Shown here piece by piece: positions 24,957 through 37,700 of a stretch of 64,000 nt of DNA (the stretch's first letter is position 1; every line of letters starts with the position of its first letter). A program made the position numbers and the translations under genes. The notes under the pieces are model-generated. The model did no database searches. It was not told where the DNA came from and worked only from the letters and a program-made list of their open reading frames with translations. This DNA comes from Manduca sexta (lineage: Eukaryota > Arthropoda > Insecta > Lepidoptera > Sphingidae), in the NCBI RefSeq assembly GCF_014839805.1, contig NC_051138.1:7686983-7750982 (forward strand), read 5' to 3'.

Positions 24957-26976
24957 ATGGTCCCGCATATATTTTGCGTTGTCTTGTTATGCAGTCCATG
25001 TGAGTACATCATTTATTTTTTATTTAGTAATTAAGACGCCAAATGCTAATAATTTGGACATGTATATTTCAATAAATAGTTTCTAGTTAAATTAACTAAG
25101 TACTTCGTTTTACAAGTTTGTATTTCCTTTTTCGCCAGCACTGTCAAGGAACGTCCCTCGCTTCAGTGATCTCGATGAAGAAGACCAACATTTATTCAGA
25201 GCTGCATATGATACGCCATCTTATGATAATGAGGAATACCAAGAAGAAGAGGATTTTTCATTAGGCAAGCTGGATTTGCTTAAAAATGGCATGTGGGCTA
25301 TCAAGGCAAAACTAAAAGAGTTAAAAGCTTTTGATAAGGCTTTGGCTGCGAACATGTTATCCACAAAGCTGAAATTAAAGGAATTAATAGAAAATCATTT
25401 GCTACCCCTAAAGAAGCATAAAGAAACAATAGAAAAGAAGAAACCGTATTACAATTATCAGGTACGCTTTTCCTAAAAGTATGTTCTAAGTACTTATCTT
25501 AGTAAAAAAAGGTTATACTAAACAGGTAGGTACTTATTAATATTATTGTAGTCGGAATTTTTTCGTGTAGATGTTAAATACTTTTGATAGTAACAAAATG
25601 TGGGGCTTAAACACTATTCTTTAAGACCCCGTTCAGATGACGAGCGTTAGGCGCGCGTTTTGTTAACAAAAAATAAGTAATTCAATGCCACCGGACTTTT
25701 AGTTGGCATTGAGGGTAAATATTTATGTCGCCTAGGTATCTGTGCATTAGAGGTTTGACTAAATACTTGACTATAATAAATTTACCTGAACTTGTACCCA
25801 ATAATAATTATTTTAATATTTGTAACATAATGTGTTAAATATTATATACCTCAGTGGATTATAAACAATTTAAAAAAAAAAAAAAATTGTCAGTCACCCT
25901 TTCTGGTTTGAAAACTACACTAAAATATTTCTGCAACACATTTTTTGATATTTTTGCGCTCAGCTGATTGTCTGGAGTCAATCCTCTGTGCCACGTGTAC
26001 ATAGTGTAAAACAACATACCAAGTGTTATGTACCAACCCTGAAAATTGAACCCAAAATCTACTCAGTCAACAGCCAATATCGACTGCCTTCAGACAAAGT
26101 AGTCGACCTAATTACTGAGTTGATAGGTATTTATTAATAATTATCTCTCCTTTATTTGTATTATCCACAATTTTAATGTTGAAATTCCAACATTAAGTAT
26201 ATTTTGTTTTTCAAAGTGACGATTTTTAAAGTTCAGTGCTAAAAATTCTTAGAAAATTGTCAATGGTTGTCGTTTTATAAACTAGTCTAGTCGGTTTATA
26301 GGACCACTTTAACCGCATTAGTGTTTCCTAATGAGTTTAACTTGTATAATATGTTACTTGTTCATTAATAATGCTTATTTATATTATGTTTGGAATTCTA
26401 ATAACTGCTTATTCAATTACCAAACTGACTTTAAACAAACAGATTAAGTTTGTACAATTACCCAATAAATAGTGTCTTGAAAGACTTCATCGCTATATAT
26501 CTGACAATTTGCAGTGTTTAAACGATAATATTCAACAGTTTTGTTTACGTCTCTCGTAACAGTGGCGACAGACATGTTCTATTTTATCTATTTCTACTGC
26601 CTAACGCACGCGCTATGGTGTACTTATTTGAAGGACATTCTATCTAGTTTATATATCTACTAGGTGATACTCAACATGTTATGTCCTTGACTGATAACCG
26701 TACTCCAGTTCCGTATAAGGCTAGACATGACTTTTCCCATTAACGAGGGAATATCAGGTCCCATCAATCAGTCATATAAAAAAATATAAATGGTGTACGC
26801 TACTGATGTCACCTAATTTTCCTCCTAAAATGAGACAAACCAGTTTAATTACAAAGAAATATTTAAGCTTTTTATTTATTTTCCAGATTCCAACGTACCC
26901 CCCATATGAGCCACAATATAATGGACCACATTACGGACCTCCTCCACATGGCCACGACCCCTACTATGGACATTGA
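24957..26976 (+). CDS. small secreted protein, His/Pro/Tyr-rich tail (family unknown)
   Basis: Three exons: 24957-24999, 25139-25461, 26887-26976, with phases 1 then 0; 151 residues. Seen: a short hydrophobic signal peptide (MVPHIFCVVLLC) split from the mature part by intron 1; an acidic stretch (FSDLDEEDQHLFRA, then EEYQEEEDFS); a Lys/Leu-rich, probably helical middle (LKNGMWAIKAKLKELKAFDK); and a tail from YYNYQIPTYPPYEP to the stop with repeated Pro, Tyr, His and Gly. An in-frame ATG at 24921 would add 12 residues before the hydrophobic core, so I prefer 24957. Probably extracellular, for example matrix or cuticle associated, but no family is recognised. It lies in tandem with the cuticle-type gene starting 0.55 kb downstream. 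Confidence 0.75.
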
Positions 26977-27185
26977 ACGTTTAATACCTACAATATAAAT
27001 TATCTCAACTTTCTCTGAGAAAAGAAAGGGAAACATATATTTTTACTGAATTAATGTTATAAGTAAAATTGATTTAATTATATATCACTATAATATAGCA
27101 GTAGAGTTTTCTTTGGGATAACACTAGTACAAATAATTTGTTTAGTGCGTTCACGGTAAAGTAACACGTCATAAGAAAGTGCATT

Positions 27186-27191
27186 AATAAA
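27186..27191 (+). terminator. candidate polyadenylation signal of the small secreted gene
   Basis: AATAAA 210 bases after the stop at 26976. The rest of 26977-27527 holds a GC-rich patch around 27230-27260, likely the start region of the next gene. Confidence 0.5.
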
Positions 27192-27527
27192 ATTGTTAAT
27201 TGTTAAGGTCACAGGTAGTTGAGCGGCGTAGTTGACCGCGGCGCGCGCGCAGACCACTCGTGTACTAGAAGCGAAATCGCTTTTTCCTTAAATTCGTATC
27301 GAAAATCGAAATAGAGGAATTCGCTTAGTTGTACCGAATATATTGACGCGCCTTGAAAACTGTTGTAACAATTTCATCTCGATGTGTTTTTAAACTAAAA
27401 CAAATACGTTATTTCATCTAAAAGATGTTTTTGTTAATAATTCCGGATCAAGTAGACATGTCTCTATCGATACAATAGTATCAGAAGGCGTGTTAACTAA
27501 AGTGCAAAGCGCTTGTTTTACGACGAG

Positions 27528-30500
27528 ATGAATTACAACTTATCATGGATTTTATTCTTGGTATGATCTAATTTCATTATATTTTTTATCGTATGATACA
27601 TATTTATTTATTTAATTATACACATACAGTAAAATTACATCCCGACCAGTTTTATAACTATAAACGGTTCATAGATAGGCAATGTAGACTCTACATCGTA
27701 TATTGTAGAGCAACTATTGCTATAAAATTTATTTTAGTAATAGGCACCCATTTCATAATTTCTCACCAATATAGACATTCTCAAACACTCAATAACGACT
27801 GTGAAGTAATTATACTGTCTTATCAAATAAAAATAGGAAGTTGATAAATATTTTACAATGCGTCGTTGCTATGCAATGCTCTGAAAAACCTTCCACCGGA
27901 TGCAGATTACCTTTTACCAAAAAGGCTAGTTACATTCTTGCAGTGTAATTAAACACATAATTAAATAATAAAACACAACAGTAAGCGTGGGCAAGGCTGA
28001 TTTTATTATGATAAAGTAACCACGTTAAGTATAAATTACATTCTTTTCATTTTAAAATGAAACTAAATTGTTGAACAAAAGTAGTTCAATCTTTTTGGTG
28101 TCGAGGTCCGAGATATTATACCTGTAACAACACTTGATTACTGGTAATAAGTTTGTGAATACATAAAACATAATTATGAAGATAGAAAGAACTTAGTTCA
28201 ATTTAAAATAAATACAAATATGCTGTGCACACGCACGTATGATAAATGTCAGAGTGATCTTTAAACAAACTGGATCGAAGCCGCACACTAAATTCACTTC
28301 AGCTGACTGAGGACGAAACGAGTCTAGAGGACTTCCTGATGTTTTTATAAAACGTCGACAATTAGTGGGTGGGCATACAATTAAATCATGAATTCCTTTA
28401 CAGTAGTATGTCCCTGTCGTAATAAATGTAACCTGTTTGACAATGTCTTATAACTTTGCCTTTGCCACCATAATTATCGGTCTGACTGACTTCTACGAAT
28501 ATGATTACTGACGTGTATTTAAAATGCTATAACAAGTGTATCGCCTAGTACCTATTTGATTTTAGAATATTATGTTTTATCTGAAAAATAAAAGATAATA
28601 TTACCTTAATGGTTATGTAATTTTTTCGGATTTTCAAAGAAATAAAAACCTTTTCTATATAAGAAAAAAAATTAAGTTTAAAAGTTTTTAATACAATTTA
28701 ATAGGCCAATATCAGGCTAACTATTGTGGGAATCTGAGATACAATTTTAATAATAAAAATGCTACTTTTCACGTGTACGGGCACAGCTTCCGCGCATTAT
28801 TATGCACCAGTATGTAACATAAGAATGACTAGTTACTATCTCTTTGTGCACTCAAGTTCTTTACCAGGGGTCAATATATTTGCATTCGATTTTAAAATAC
28901 TTCACAATCTGGTAAATCAGAACTGGTTTACCCGCCTCACCCTGCACTACTAGTGCATGCCTTATAGGTAATAAAGACAAAGAATCACTTACAAAATTAA
29001 CATTGCTTTACGTAATTTATTTATGTTATATAGAACATTTTTCTGACATTGTCTAATATACCACATAATCTTATAATGAGACTTAGGTATCTTTGCGTTT
29101 ATGGTAGTTACTTACTTAATAAAAATATTATAAGCATGCTGTCTAATTTTTCCAGGACAAGCTTTAAGTAGCCTCATTACTACTATAGAGGATAGTATGG
29201 TGTGTATGGGCTATGGGCTCCGAATTTTATCGTTTAAAATCTTTTCAAGACATTGAAATATCTTCACAAACTTTGACATTTTTAATAAAAATATAATATA
29301 ATATACTTATCTTACATGCTTAAGAGGAAATCCATAAATAACAATAAAAGTTATTCTTTATAAAGTAGTACATGAAGGTACCAACATTGATAAAAATATT
29401 CCTTATACAGTACCGATATTTTTATTCAAAAACCTTAACATTCAATCTCGAAAAAAAATACATGAATTTCCTTGATACAGCGGAACATCAGGAAACATTT
29501 TATAGTTTAATTATTTAAAAATCACAAATAAACACGTGATTCGCGAATTCACCCTCTAGAATAGCAAATGTCGAAACAAGACGGGATGCCAGTGATTTAA
29601 CCAGTATTTGATCGACTGATAGACTGTGGAAGGATGTGGGAAATTATATATTTCCAACTTTATAGTTCTTTAACTTTAAATCTGCTTAATTTTGCTGTTG
29701 ATATAAGTTGATTTAGTTCGACCAAAATTCCAATTCATTTAAACTTACCTACAATTCTAGCACATTAGGTACTACGAATAAATTATGAGAAAATGTATTG
29801 GATAGCCCTTTGTTCGTGGAGTGGTATAGGCTATATATCATCACGCTATACCCAATAGGAGCGGAGCAGTAATGGCTAATCTCAGGAACTACTGGTCCAA
29901 ACTGAAAAATTCTTTTGCGTTGGATAGCCTTTTGTGCGTGGAGTGCTATAGACTATATATCATCACGCTATACCCAATAGGAGCAGAGCAGTAATGGCTA
30001 ATCTCAGGAACTACCGGTTCGAACTGAAAAAATATTTTTGTGTTGGATAGCCCTTTGTTCCTGGAGTGCTATAGGTTATATATCGTCACGCTATGACCAA
30101 TAGGAGCGGAGCAGTAATGAAACATGATGCAAAAACGGGGACAATTTATTAGTTTTGAGAGCTTCTGTTGCGTGCGCTGCGTAAACGGTTAAAGTTATGC
30201 AACAATAATGTATGACGGGATTGTTCCTCTTAAAAGTTCTACAAAAATATATCATAAAACAAAGTCCCCCGCTGCATCGGTCTGCCCGAACGTGTTAAAC
30301 TCAAAAACTACCCAACGTATTAAGATGAAATTTGGTATGGAGACAGTTTGAGACCCTGGGAAGAACATAGGCTCCCGGGAAAATATATAGCGTGACTTTT
30401 ATAACGGAAAACTTTAGCCCGAAAAACTTTATAACGCGGGCGGAGCCGCGGGCAAAAGCTAGTATCTTATAAATAGAATTAAGTAATACCTTCTTACACT

Positions 30501-31616
30501 TGCTTTAGATATTCCCTTTCAATATTTTCGTCACAACACACTTTGTTCCGCGTATTTCATAAATAATTATTATTTAACTTTTTTATTACTGGCCGCTTGG
30601 ATAGTAATTTCTTCAAAGATCCAATCTTTGGCAAACTCATAAATAGCGTTACCCGAGCTGGGAATGTTACTCAGCACCTTCCCACCCGTAACCCATGAAG
30701 TCTGCTAGTGCTACTAAACTAAGAGGCGGACAAATCATTTTACTGTAATAAAAATTAACTACAATACTACCTCCTTCAATACATAAATAAATAGGTACCG
30801 TCAGCCCCAAAATGTAATGTATAAGTTTATTGACAGGAACTGGTTTCATAATGCATCAATCGGTCTATAGCCGTATATATATTCATTTGAGCCTAACTGT
30901 ACCTCTTATTTGTGACTTCTGGCAATTAAAGGTAGTCTAAATTTTACTGTGACTCTACTTAACTATATCCGTAAACAAGACCTGCACAATTTTTATTACC
31001 ACACGGATTATGAACCCACAGGCTATTCAATAAAGTAAATTTATGACAACCTCCGAGACCATTCAGAAATATCTCGTCAGTCTTTACAAATTTTGATCAA
31101 GATCAAAGAGGTATACTTAAGTATTATTGATAGAGAAACGAACAATTAACTGCTGTTTCTACGCAAAGGAAAAAAAGTATCCATTATCTACATACTAATA
31201 GTTAATGGATGTTATAATTTATAAATAATTGTAATATTAATTTGACATCGCTTTCGAAAATATTATGTGGCCACTTAGCATACACCACAACGGTTTTTAT
31301 TTATTGCATTTGCCATTAATTCGTGGAGATAATTTAACATTACGTAGCCACCTAATATTTTAGGCCCTATCATGAGCAAGTGACTTAAGCATTCGTTCCA
31401 CACAATTAAGTACGAGCGTAAATATGCAAAGATGTATGAATGCTTTAAAAACCCAATTTTTGGTCTTTATCATAATTTTAAACAACCAAAAATATTCCTT
31501 ATTAAATTGTTAAGTGAATGCATATAATCAACAATTTAAGTGGCATTTTCATTGTGGAAATGAAACAATATCGGCATTATAAAAAAATAAACAACCAAAG
31601 TAAAGATAACCTGTAG

Positions 31617-31704
<88 letters not shown>

Positions 31705-34700
31705 AGTATCTATACCACTAATATAAAAAGGAAAAGTTTGATTTTTTGTAGGTTTCTAGGAGCTAATCTCTGAAACTGCTGAGTGGATTTTGAAAATTGT
31801 TTAATAAGAAGCTACTTTACTCCTGAGTGCTATTGGCTATTTTTTATCCCGTGGGAATATAAAACAAGACTCTTATACCGAAAAAACTATTTAACACAAG
31901 CGGTGACGCGAGCAAGAAGTTATTAATTAGCAATCACACTAGTTTCAGTTTCATTCAAACTACAAAAAAATAATGATTTAGATTGCTACCCGGTGATGGA
32001 AATTGGCTCAATTGTGAAAACTTTTTATCTCGGAAAAATATTTATCCCAAATTATATTTTTCACTCGGGCGGAGCCGAGGGCGCAACCTATTCATTATAC
32101 ATATCATATAAATACTAACTTCAGTTTTCTGTGAGACAGTGGAAACGGCCCAATGGCGTAGCTATCATAGGGCTAGGCGATGTACGGGGGCCCCCAAAGC
32201 TCCGGAAACCTCAAACCCTGACCACTGACCTTTTTTTTTAGGTCACCATCCTACGAAAACTAATAAAGCATCTTACCAACCAACTATTGAATTAACCATG
32301 AACCATATTATTTGTTTCCGCCTGTGTCCTCGCATCGGTTTAGGAGCCCCATTATTCGGTTTTGCACCTAGGCCTTTGGTTATTTGTCTAAGACATTGCA
32401 CCGGCCGAGCCAGTTCATTCATGCCGTATTACTATCTACAGCGAGGCTCTATCACTTTTAGTTTAATCAAATTATACTTACCTACTTACTTGAGTCTCCA
32501 TTGCCAAGTAATGATGATACAAACATTTCATAAATTTATACTACTTATAACAAAGACTTACTACTTTCTAATTTATTTGAAAACATACTCTGAGACATAA
32601 ATAAATCTATTCATTCTTGTAACGCAATGGTAGGTATTTACGGTTTGATTTGTATAATTTACGACAAGTACGCTGAGTAAGACAAAAAGACATGATATAG
32701 TTTGATAATTCAACTAGATCAATGTCTCTGTTCATATTAATGAGTACTCATGTAGGCACGAATTAAGTAGTAAACATAGACTAATATATAATACTGGAAA
32801 TAGACTGGCAACTCTCAGTTTGACATTTCATAACGTTGAGCGACATCTGAACGCCAAGCAGGGAACTAAAATAAATATACCTATGTATATATAGATAGGT
32901 TTTGTAACTTTCAAAATGTATTAAATTCCGATTCAATCGACCCATCGGTAGAAAAGTCTTGATTGTAAAACACTGATTCTTAGTAACAATTTTTCGAACA
33001 TATGCTGTTAATGTTAATCAGTGTTTTACAAATAAACTTTGTTCTACAGATGGGTCGAAATGTATTGGTTTGAACCAATACAAAGATAAATAATACAATA
33101 GTATATTTTAAACTAATTTATTTCTTTTACACATTTATTAATACATTGTCTGATGTTCCGGGACATTATGTAAAATGTTTTACAAACAACACTACACTGA
33201 TATAAATAGTTCAAATTTCTTATAGAGGACCCATCTAATGTATGTCACTAACACTTACACAAACACAGTCAATAGGTATTTCTTAAATACGGAAGAACTG
33301 AAGCTCAATTCAACGTAAATATACAATAAAAACAAAAATCACAGGAAAATGCGCACGAGTATACAAATTTACCGACAGAAAAATATCTTATGACGTTTAT
33401 TAGAAGTTGCTATTGTTTGTTAGCAGTAAACTACTATAAAATACTAAAAATATTGCTATTCGTCCAAATTTATTTTAAAATTATAAGTATTGTAGATAAC
33501 TTTTATAGGAAGTAATAAATTTTATTTTTAAAGCATAACTGCTTGTTTAGTTCTAGCTTAAATAAAAAAACATACCAGAATTATCAAAATTTATACGTAC
33601 TAAAACTAACATATAATGAACTAGTCACACTGAGAAAAGATATTAAGAAATTATTGCCATGTATAGGGGAGAGATGGCGCTTATTCTAAAAAAAATAATT
33701 AGTTCGAAGTTACCAGGGCATGGTAGTAAAGTACCTATGTCTAACCAATATAGAAATCGTAAGTACATAAAAAAAGTATGGTAGAAAATTGTCATTACGT
33801 CACTTTTTATGCAGGTGTGATAGTTATTCGGAACGTTTGTTATACCTAGTTACGATATTTATGTATTGTCCACGCACAGTGGACGGCCTTCATTCGCCTC
33901 AATTTGCATCGCCCTTTATCACACTTGTACTAGTCTGAAATTGGCAATCAGACAATCCATTATTTCCTAAACATTTTTTAAAACGAGTCCGAAAAAGGAA
34001 GGTTCGTTGATCTCGTCATAATATTTTCTGTTTGTTCAGCGATTTTACCCCGTGATATGATTTTAATGATTGACGCAAAGAGGTTCGATTAATTAGGAAT
34101 CATTAAAACATGGGTAAAATAGACTTCTTTCCAAATCATATATTTATATTGTTTACTTATATGCATACAAAATATTGTTCGAAATTGATGAATAATTTAA
34201 AATGGTAGCTAAGCTACTTCGCTTATTAAATACAAAGTAAGTACACAGGTGGGTAAATTATCCCTATAAAAATTAAGTAGTTACCTATTAGTCATATGTC
34301 ATGATTTTATTACAATGTCGTACGTTATATTCAATTATCATTATTTACGCTTGTACAGGGTTCATAATATAAATTTGCATAATTTGGCATATAGAAAATT
34401 TGTATGACTTTATTAGTTGATAAGAAACATGCGACATAAACATTAAGTAATTAAATTAGTTATTATATAAATATATAGTTATACGTCAATTATTTTGATC
34501 ATAGGCGTAGCCATGGGGAGATTTTAGGGATATTGATTGGTGGAAGATGTTTTAAGACAATCTTGTGATATTTTTTTAGACGATATAAATCTTGGACTGG
34601 GATTACGACACCTGCCATAAAAATAATTATTACTTATAGCACATTTAAAAATCAATTTAGTTTTTAAAGGTATTCATAATATAAGAATTGTGACATCGAT

Positions 34701-37700
34701 GCCTCAAAAGTATAATACCCGATCATTATTTAAAATATTTAGAAATACTTACACAACGATAAAACAGCGGGTACAAACGTTCGAGTAAATAAGTACGCGT
34801 ACCTATATTAAATTTATGTGTGTTAACACTCTCTTTTGGTTGGTTCCTTTACCCAGATTCTTCGATGACAACTTCTTTAACTGTTTTTCAAAATATAATA
34901 ATTATCATATTATTCCTAAACACCAGTATGAGCTAGTCTGTCTTGTGTGGCCGACATCGAGCCGGGTAAGTAAGTACGTCACATAATTTTAAAACCGCGA
35001 GTTTAAACTTTACAGCTCGTACGTCTATCACCCACTTAACGCCATATTAGGATAGTACTATGCGCCCACGCATCGGTGCGTGCTAGCCAACAGATAGAAT
35101 GACACGTGTTCATAATGGCATTCAAGGAAAGAAAATTTTGCGAATTTCGGATTACGGATCTCTAAGTTTTTAGGGAGAACGTATTTTTTACTTTATAATA
35201 AATAAAGCAATTTTAATGTTCTTTATCAAATAGCATCTTACTAATGTGTTAAACGTACATTTTTATTTTTCATTAAAAGCACCAAAGTTTTTCATTAAAA
35301 CAAGAATAAGTATGTACATGCCTATTATTGATAGAGGATAGAAGACCAGGACAGCGAGGAATACAAATGAAATAAGTTCGATAGTATTGAATGGCACCCG
35401 AAACTCTAGAATCCAATTATTGATAGAAAATCAATTAGGTACCTACTTAAAGTTGAAATGAATACTGAGAAATTTATTTCAAAGAATAAAAATATATAAA
35501 TGAATAATGACATAAATTATACTTTAAGGTTCAATTGCTAATTTTACAATAAATCTACATCGTACGTGAACAAAAAATGTTTCATTTCTAACAGATATAT
35601 CCTCACACTAAAAATGACATGAGGCATCCAGGCGTAGGCGTTTATCTCCTTTGTTATGACGGATATTTGTTTGCTTATTTTCATACGTAAGGAAAATGCT
35701 TTTTACATTACCCGATTTAAGCTGAAGGACAGGTCTTTCGATTATAATCATTAAATTCTTTTCCATAATGTTAATCGTCTTCAAGTCATAACTCGATTTC
35801 GTGAAGTGGGGCGTCTATACCACAATTACCCTACGCTATATTGATACCTCTGTTATTTTTCTGTTAACAATTGACGTATAGTACGGTTTATATAATATAT
35901 TCGAAGTGTAATCTGCATATTGGTGTTACTTCACATGGCTCCATGGCATGAGCGTTCAGTAAGTCTCAGTAAAGTAACAGGTTTGCGGTTGCGTTTCATA
36001 CGGTTAGTGAAGAGATCCAACTAGTCTCTATCCGTTTCTTCTATTCTCCATCTCTTTTCTTAGCGATTAGCAATGTGACCTAACGTTTCTCTGGCATTCT
36101 AGGCCAACACGAGTGAGACAAACAATCCACTTGCTCATTTGCATGTTATTTGGACTACCGAGGAGACATATATCCTACACATACTTACATACGATCCGGC
36201 ATGGACATTTACTGAATCAGCCATGCCCAGTGCGTACCAATGTCAACCGAAAGGTTGCCGTACCGTGGCGCCTGTCCAGCCACTCGGCAAAAACAAGTCG
36301 CATTACCGCGACGGCCCGAAGCCTCGTTGAGGGGGCCTCCAGCCTGACCGGCCTCCACCGCCTTCGGGGCCGGATGCTGACCGCGACTGAATGACTGACT
36401 GAACTGACTCCTCCCGCCAATGAAAGACATCAGGCAGAAATTTGGCGTTCAGATCCCAGGGCAGGAATCCGGCCCACAGGCAAGCCACCTCGTACGAAAC
36501 CGTGTAAATTCTATCGATAAAATACTTTTGTTCGAATATTACCAACAATGTCGAAGCTGAAGTGTTCGCGAAATTTTAGAACCACAAAATATAAGACACA
36601 ATAAGAGACAGGATAACGCAGAAGATTACTTCCATGACTACATACCTATTACTTAATTTATTTCAATGCAAGTAATTACTTAATCCTTGATTGATTCTTC
36701 GTGACTGTCAGCAAGTCCTGTGAAGGAATGGAAAGGCTAAAAATATCCATCCATTGCCCATTTACCTATAGCGACCAAAGTATTTATAGACCTGCGGTTC
36801 ATACGCTGTGAAAAGGAACTTACATTTAATAAGCGGCTACGGAATCACGACAAGTATGTCCCCTACTAGGAACCAGCTCTAAAAGTCAAAACCATTCGAA
36901 AACTTTTTATTTTACGAGTACCATATCAGTCAAGTTATGACGTTATTACCAGAAGTCATGACGTATGCCGCTTTAAGTTTTTGTTGTGATTTAAAGATGT
37001 AAGTATTGCCTACTACCGAACTGCCCAAACCATCTGAAATGCAAATTACGTACGTATAAATAAGTTTTTAATTGCTATTATTGAGTACTACACTCGCACA
37101 TACTTGATATTATTTTGTATGAGTTAGCGACCTTCACTTTTTTCACTGTCACGGCGCAGACGCATGGATAGCGCCCACTGTACACTCGCCCGTCTTTGTC
37201 CTTATAAACTAGCTCAATCTTATACTAAAATACCTACAATATGTACAATCTTTTTAAGCATGACGACCAAACAAAATACTTCCAAAATATTTTAAAACTT
37301 TATGTTGCTATTTATGTGTTATTAAAGATATCCTTATTTGGTAGGTGTCATATTATTTTGTGTATAATAGAAGTGTAGGTAAAACAATTAACTTTATCAC
37401 TCGCCTGTTATAATCGAGCTTTAAAGCTTCCCGTATATAATTTTATTGTGTCGAGATTATTAAAACACGTAGCTTATATCATAGACCAGTTATAGTAGTT
37501 TGCGTGATAGACAATTATTAAAGCTAAACGTTGTAACAAAAGAAAAACAATTTTGCACGTTCGTGTGCGACATTTTTTTACCAATATGCAGTAGGTATTC
37601 AGCATATCTATATATTCGAGTAACATAACTTACCGGTTCAACTGAACTCGGTTCAAAGATATTAAATGAATAATTTAAATTATTTATGTTTTTAATTAAA

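Noticed and set aside
29798..30130. Possible CRISPR-like array
   Set aside because: Units are 122 bp head-to-tail without unique spacers, in a eukaryotic Helitron-type element.
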